DNA from: Zygnema cylindricum
Taxonomy: Eukaryota > Streptophyta > Zygnematophyceae > Zygnematales > Zygnemataceae
Direction: 5' to 3'
Length of the DNA: 46,776 bases
Assembly (NCBI GenBank): GCA_037447655.1
Contig: JBBHKE010000835.1
Span: forward strand, 1 to 46,776
Under the pieces are notes generated by a model. The model was not told where the DNA came from. It saw only the letters and a program-made list of their open reading frames with translations, and did no database searches. The position numbers were made by a program, and so were the translations under genes. Of the stretch, positions 43,260 to 46,776 are shown piece after piece (position 1 is the first letter of the stretch; each line of letters starts with the position of its first letter).

Positions 43260-43742
43260 TATTGCTTTTGGGTTGAAATTTAGTGAAAATTATCAATCAA
43301 GAAGTTATTTGCTTTAAGCGTTATTTGCATAATAAAGAATTGCCTGTTCATTGTGATAGTAAAGCACTTTTTATCTATAAAGATTAAGTGATGCACATAT
43401 CATGTTAGGTAGATGCAAACTTGGCATATTTCAAATTCAACGTCAAACATATTCTTGGAAAGACAAATAGAGTGGCGGACCCTTTTGACACATGTTTTGA
43501 AATATTTGTGATGGTGCAGTATGAATTATTTCTTGAAGCAGTTAGAACTGGTTATGATAGAAATCCTTATTTTGTTGTAATTTGCAAAAATATTTATAGA
43601 GGGATTTTTGACCCACTGAATGAGAGGCATGTCAAAAACTTCAAAATAGAGGACGGCTTGCTTTATTTGTAAACAGGGAATAGGTTATGCATTCTAGAAG
43701 TGAGAGATTTAAGAAAACAACTTTTACATGAAGCCCTGTAAA
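43260..43742 (+). pseudogene. pol (gypsy fragment): Ty3/gypsy RNase H and integrase zinc-region fragment
   Basis: The frame first gives a weak RNase H block (RYLHNKELPVHCDSKALFIY, then a stop). From 43421 it reads YFKFNVKHILGKTNRVADPF, the gypsy F.F.I.H..GK.N.VAD motif. The linker and FKIEDGLLYL follow, then a TAA and CILEVRDLRKQLLHEAL, the start of the gypsy integrase HHCC region. This order (RNase H then integrase) is opposite to copia. It ends at about 43742 and is the only gypsy sequence I found here. Confidence 0.75.
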
Positions 43743-45393
43743 CAACATTTTAAATTTTCAATACAGCATACAATAAAAAACGGAGAAGTGAAAAAACCAG
43801 CCACGTAGCAACAACGGTGCTGAACCTACAACCAGCGACCATGCTCCTAAAAAAACAACCAAATTGCCAATTTCGTACATTTTTCCGTACAGCTAAAACT
43901 AAACGATTTTTACGAAATGAATGTAGGTCACAAATAATACATAAATATCAGCAAAAAGTCAAAATCTGTACGAATTAGACATCTATGCTTTTGGGAATTG
44001 TTAATAACAGTGACATTTTTTGTTGCGCGCAGTCACTTGCGTCCATAGAGGTTTCATTCGTACGGATTTTGAATTTTTTACTAAAATGCGTTATTTTTTT
44101 TTAAGTTTTGAACTTTTTGTAAAATTTGTACACTTTCCGTGTATGGATGTAATGTACGAATATAATTTGCTAAATTTTCAAAAAAAGGTTGAAAGTATAT
44201 CGTGAATGGTTTTTTAAGTTAAAAAATCGATACACATCCCCATGTTTTTAGAGTAGACGCGATAGTCTCTGTTAATATATTCGACGCTACATTTGACGCT
44301 TGAACATGTGAGAACAGGTTCGCGCAATTTCCCCTCGTTTTTATGACTTAGAATCAAATCTTATTACGCTTTTCCGTGCGATGCACTCAATTTCCCTCGT
44401 CGACGGCGTTATTTGACACTTATTTTGTACGTCTCTACCAAAAAATGAGCAGTTCTAGTACAGACTCACACATTTCGTACATTACACTTTCTAAAAATTA
44501 TTGGACTTTAGAGTTATTTGCGTTAGTTAAAGATTACCAATATCAACGTAAAAAAAAATGAGTTAGGGTAGAATGAGGTTATTACTGACCGCCGTACAGT
44601 TTTGTACAGTGCCGTACCAGAATTTGATTCTCCAAGGTTATGGGCGTCAACCTTCACCGTCGAAAGCGGAATTACATACGGTACCAATCAAACCTTTTAG
44701 TTTAAAACAAGTGACCTTGATGAGGTCAATATTAAGAGCCTGAACGTATAGCATTGCGCATCGTGGAAATCGAAAAAAATATCCACGATGAAATGTTGAT
44801 TTTTGTGTTAAACAGACCGCAGAAGCCACCCAAACTATCACGTGTTTAGAAATTTGAGCAAAGCTAGGCCAATGAACATTCGTTTGAAATGCATCCTCCA
44901 AATGCGTGTGCAGCAAGTACAATAAGTTCTATGCACCAAACGCATAATAACTACAGTTAGGGTTTTATGAAATAAAGCTTAACAACCCTTCATCACCAAA
45001 AAAACCCTAAGACAAAAGTAAAAACAATGCATATCAAACAAATATATTAATAACATATATAAATAACAATAAATGAATGCGATCTCACATGAACAAAAGT
45101 ATAATCGGAGTACAATCAAATAATCGATATATGACTTAAATGCATGGAGATAATCGACAACCCTAAATTACTACATCTTTGGTCTCAACTTTTCAAGTAA
45201 GGTTTGATGATTAATTCCTAACAAAGCTCTTAGTTATATATACACTTGTGAGCAGTCAACAAATCACTACATGTCAAAATAACCACCGTAACTCACGTAA
45301 CTTCCACTAAGTACTATTTACACGCGTAAGAACAAACTTCAATTAGTCGTAAGTGTACACCTTAAAAGTCAGTCAATATGTGTATTGTTTCTT
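43743..45393. other. No gene seen
   Basis: AT-rich sequence with short, unconvincing open frames on both strands. GTTGCGCGCAGTCA near 44022 matches 35985 and points to repeat remnants. No LTR or RNA gene was recognised. Confidence 0.45.
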
Positions 45394-45617
45394 CAATGCC
45401 TTAGTGGATAAGGCGCAAGGCTACTTGGACGCGTAAGACCTAGGCTCAAATCCTTGGTCCGGCAAGCCATTTTTGGTAACTCTACCAAAACCTGCTCTTT
45501 GTCTCCATGGACAGCTTAGGTAGCCATGGCTCTAACTCTTTCTCTAGTCTTCACTGACTACAACAAGTTTGTGGACTTTGAGAGAGGAGTTAGAGTCAAG
45601 TTGCCTCTTTTTCTTTT
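45394..45617 (+). mobile_element. Free-standing tRNA-derived SINE-like repeat
   Basis: The head looks like an Arg/Leu-type tRNA: GCCTTAGTGGATAAGGCG is the acceptor/D-arm part with an A-box-like TAGTGGATAAGG. GGCTCAAATCC at 45443-45453 is B-box-like, close to the Pol III consensus. A body with GCCATGGCT follows. It then has a 16-bp hairpin, CTCTAACTCTTTCTCT (45530-45545) and GAGAGAGGAGTTAGAG (45580-45595), around TCACTGACTACAACAAGT, and a T-rich 3' end (CTCTTTTTCTTTT). None of the flanking LTR blocks occur nearby, so this copy is not part of an LTR. A target duplication was not resolved. Confidence 0.65.
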
Positions 45618-46230
45618 ATGCCTTTTGTTTATGGCCCGAAAATGCTCAACGAAATCATTAACATTATTCATTCATCAACTCGCCAAGCGCAATTTGGATC
45701 GTTGATGCATTCTATGATACACATCCCTCAGACAAAATATCAAGGACGACAACGACTTCGTTGCCAATTTAGTGTTGTATCGGTAGCCATTTTTCGATAA
45801 CCGACATGTACTGTAGCTTTTTTTGATCTACCAAAGCGGGTCGATGGCCAAACCGACTGTTTCCAAAATTTAACATTCGCCCGACCGAGCATGTCACGCC
45901 CAAAATTGTTAACCGTTACCCAAAGGCGTTTAAAATAAAGCAACCGAAACTCGGTTTCGTACCCGACCGTACCCAAAAGTACAAATATAGTGGTACATCT
46001 CCCCATGCTCCCACATACAACAAGAAAGTGGCCAAAATGTTGATAGTATGGATGGTACCAACCTAACTTTTTCGTTTTGCTTACTCGACCGTAATGGACT
46101 TTTCTATGAATCAACCGCCCGAATCGCCCGCCCCCCTTTACGACCGAATCCGTTCCGGATCCAGCGCGGGCGGTCGGTTAACAGTCGGTCACGGTTTCGG
46201 TTAACCGTTTGCGACCTCTAACCGATGGTC
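45618..46230. other. No gene identified
   Basis: A minus-strand open frame (46114-45740) has no recognisable domain. The stretch 46100-46210 is GC-rich and repeats CGGTTAAC-like words (GGTCGGTTAACAGTCGGTC, TTTCGGTTAACCG). Probably repeat-derived. Confidence 0.35.
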
Positions 46231-46560
46231 GAGATATTCGCTCAATATATTGGTAACGGAATTATCGCGATGGATTTCAAATGCATCGTGATGCATTATC
46301 GATAATTATCTGGCCGATAACGATCGACGATAACTCCGTACTGTGGTATGGAATAGATTGTGACAAATTTTCCAAATTCCCCCCCCTAATTAATTTAGTG
46401 TTAATAATGCTAATTTGTGATTGTGTTAATGTTGTGTATCGGTAAAAAAATTATCGCAATAACACCGATACCGACAGTTATCAGTTATCGAACGGTTAGA
46501 GGTCTTGATATATCGGTCCTAAACCAACAAATTCGATATTGGCGATAACTTTAAAAAAAT
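46231..46560. repeat. TATCG/CGATA-rich segment
   Basis: Dense CGATAA and TTATCG words, including TTATCGATAATTATC and GGCCGATAACGATCGACG. A segment near 46504 (CTTGATATATCGG...CCAACAAATTCGATAT) resembles 560-600 inside the first inverted-repeat element, so this may be the start of a related copy. Confidence 0.5.
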
Positions 46561-46776
46561 ATAATATGTATACAATAGTACTTTATAACATACTGTATTA
46601 TATTATTTACTTTATATAGCGTGGCATGCCACGTAGAAGGATATGTTCCGTATCTTATTAACTGCAATTTATTACGGACAGCGCAGCACATAAACGTTGA
46701 AAAATTTAAAACAATACTTTATTGTTCTAAAACTATAGTATCGAAACGAAAATATTAAATTACATAATAAAGTTGT

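Noticed and set aside
45394-45470. A functional tRNA gene
   Set aside because: The acceptor arms do not pair properly over seven bases and the anticodon arm is not convincing. The block is followed by a SINE-like body and T-rich tail.
45740-46114. 124-residue minus-strand protein
   Set aside because: No domain, no homologous frame elsewhere in the window, and it overlaps repeat-like GC-rich words.
1-46776. CRISPR array, prokaryotic operons or Shine-Dalgarno sites
   Set aside because: No regularly spaced repeats, and the content is plainly eukaryotic retrotransposon DNA.

Overview
This is a eukaryotic, AT-rich, gene-poor stretch built almost wholly of transposable-element remains. I found no host protein-coding gene that I can support. 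Ty1/copia LTR retrotransposons dominate. There are also the 3' end of a LINE-type reverse transcriptase, a Ty3/gypsy fragment, small inverted-repeat elements and one free-standing tRNA-derived SINE-like repeat. A plant host is the best reading. The copia primer-binding site is complementary to the anticodon arm of plant-type initiator tRNA-Met (GTGGGCCCATAACCCAC), and the LINE C-terminus is of a kind I associate with land plants and algae. I cannot name the species.

Layout. 1-1.3 kb: a GA-repeat and a 0.93-kb inverted-repeat element. 1.87-2.57 kb: LINE 3' end (-). 3.6-9 kb: a decayed copia element (-) with LTR-like flanks. 10.3-12.15 kb: further inverted-repeat elements. 12.2-13.3 kb: an unidentified purine-rich ORF. 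13.6-20 kb: a pile-up of LTRs and broken copia pol. 20-22.9 kb: unidentified pyrimidine-rich DNA. 22.9-28.2 kb: two opposite-strand copia pol remnants, each broken by a solo LTR with its own target-site duplication. 28.2-33.4 kb: two copia 5' halves joined tail to tail. 33.4-34.4 kb: RNase H of another copia lineage. 36.0-43.1 kb: an older LTR holding a nearly complete 6,251-bp copia element (890-bp LTRs, GTCAC target duplication), disabled by in-frame stops, a 35-bp duplication and a Lys at the integrase catalytic Glu position. 43.2-43.7 kb: gypsy fragment. 45.4-45.6 kb: the free SINE-like repeat.

Three things stand out. First, three 5' LTRs are followed at once by GGTTATGGGCCCACC (one copy starts with A), which pairs with the 3' end of a 5'-half of initiator tRNA. 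The gag start codon lies inside that site, so the AUG is the complement of the initiator anticodon. Second, the free SINE-like repeat at 45.4 kb has a tRNA-like head and a long hairpin. The same module lies in antisense in the U3 region of several different LTR families. Third, its hairpin stem changes sequence between copies while pairing is kept, and the loop core GTGACTACAACAAGT hardly changes. Together these suggest a copia lineage whose LTRs carry an antisense tRNA-headed module, comparable in idea to plant Cassandra LTRs, which carry a 5S rRNA promoter.
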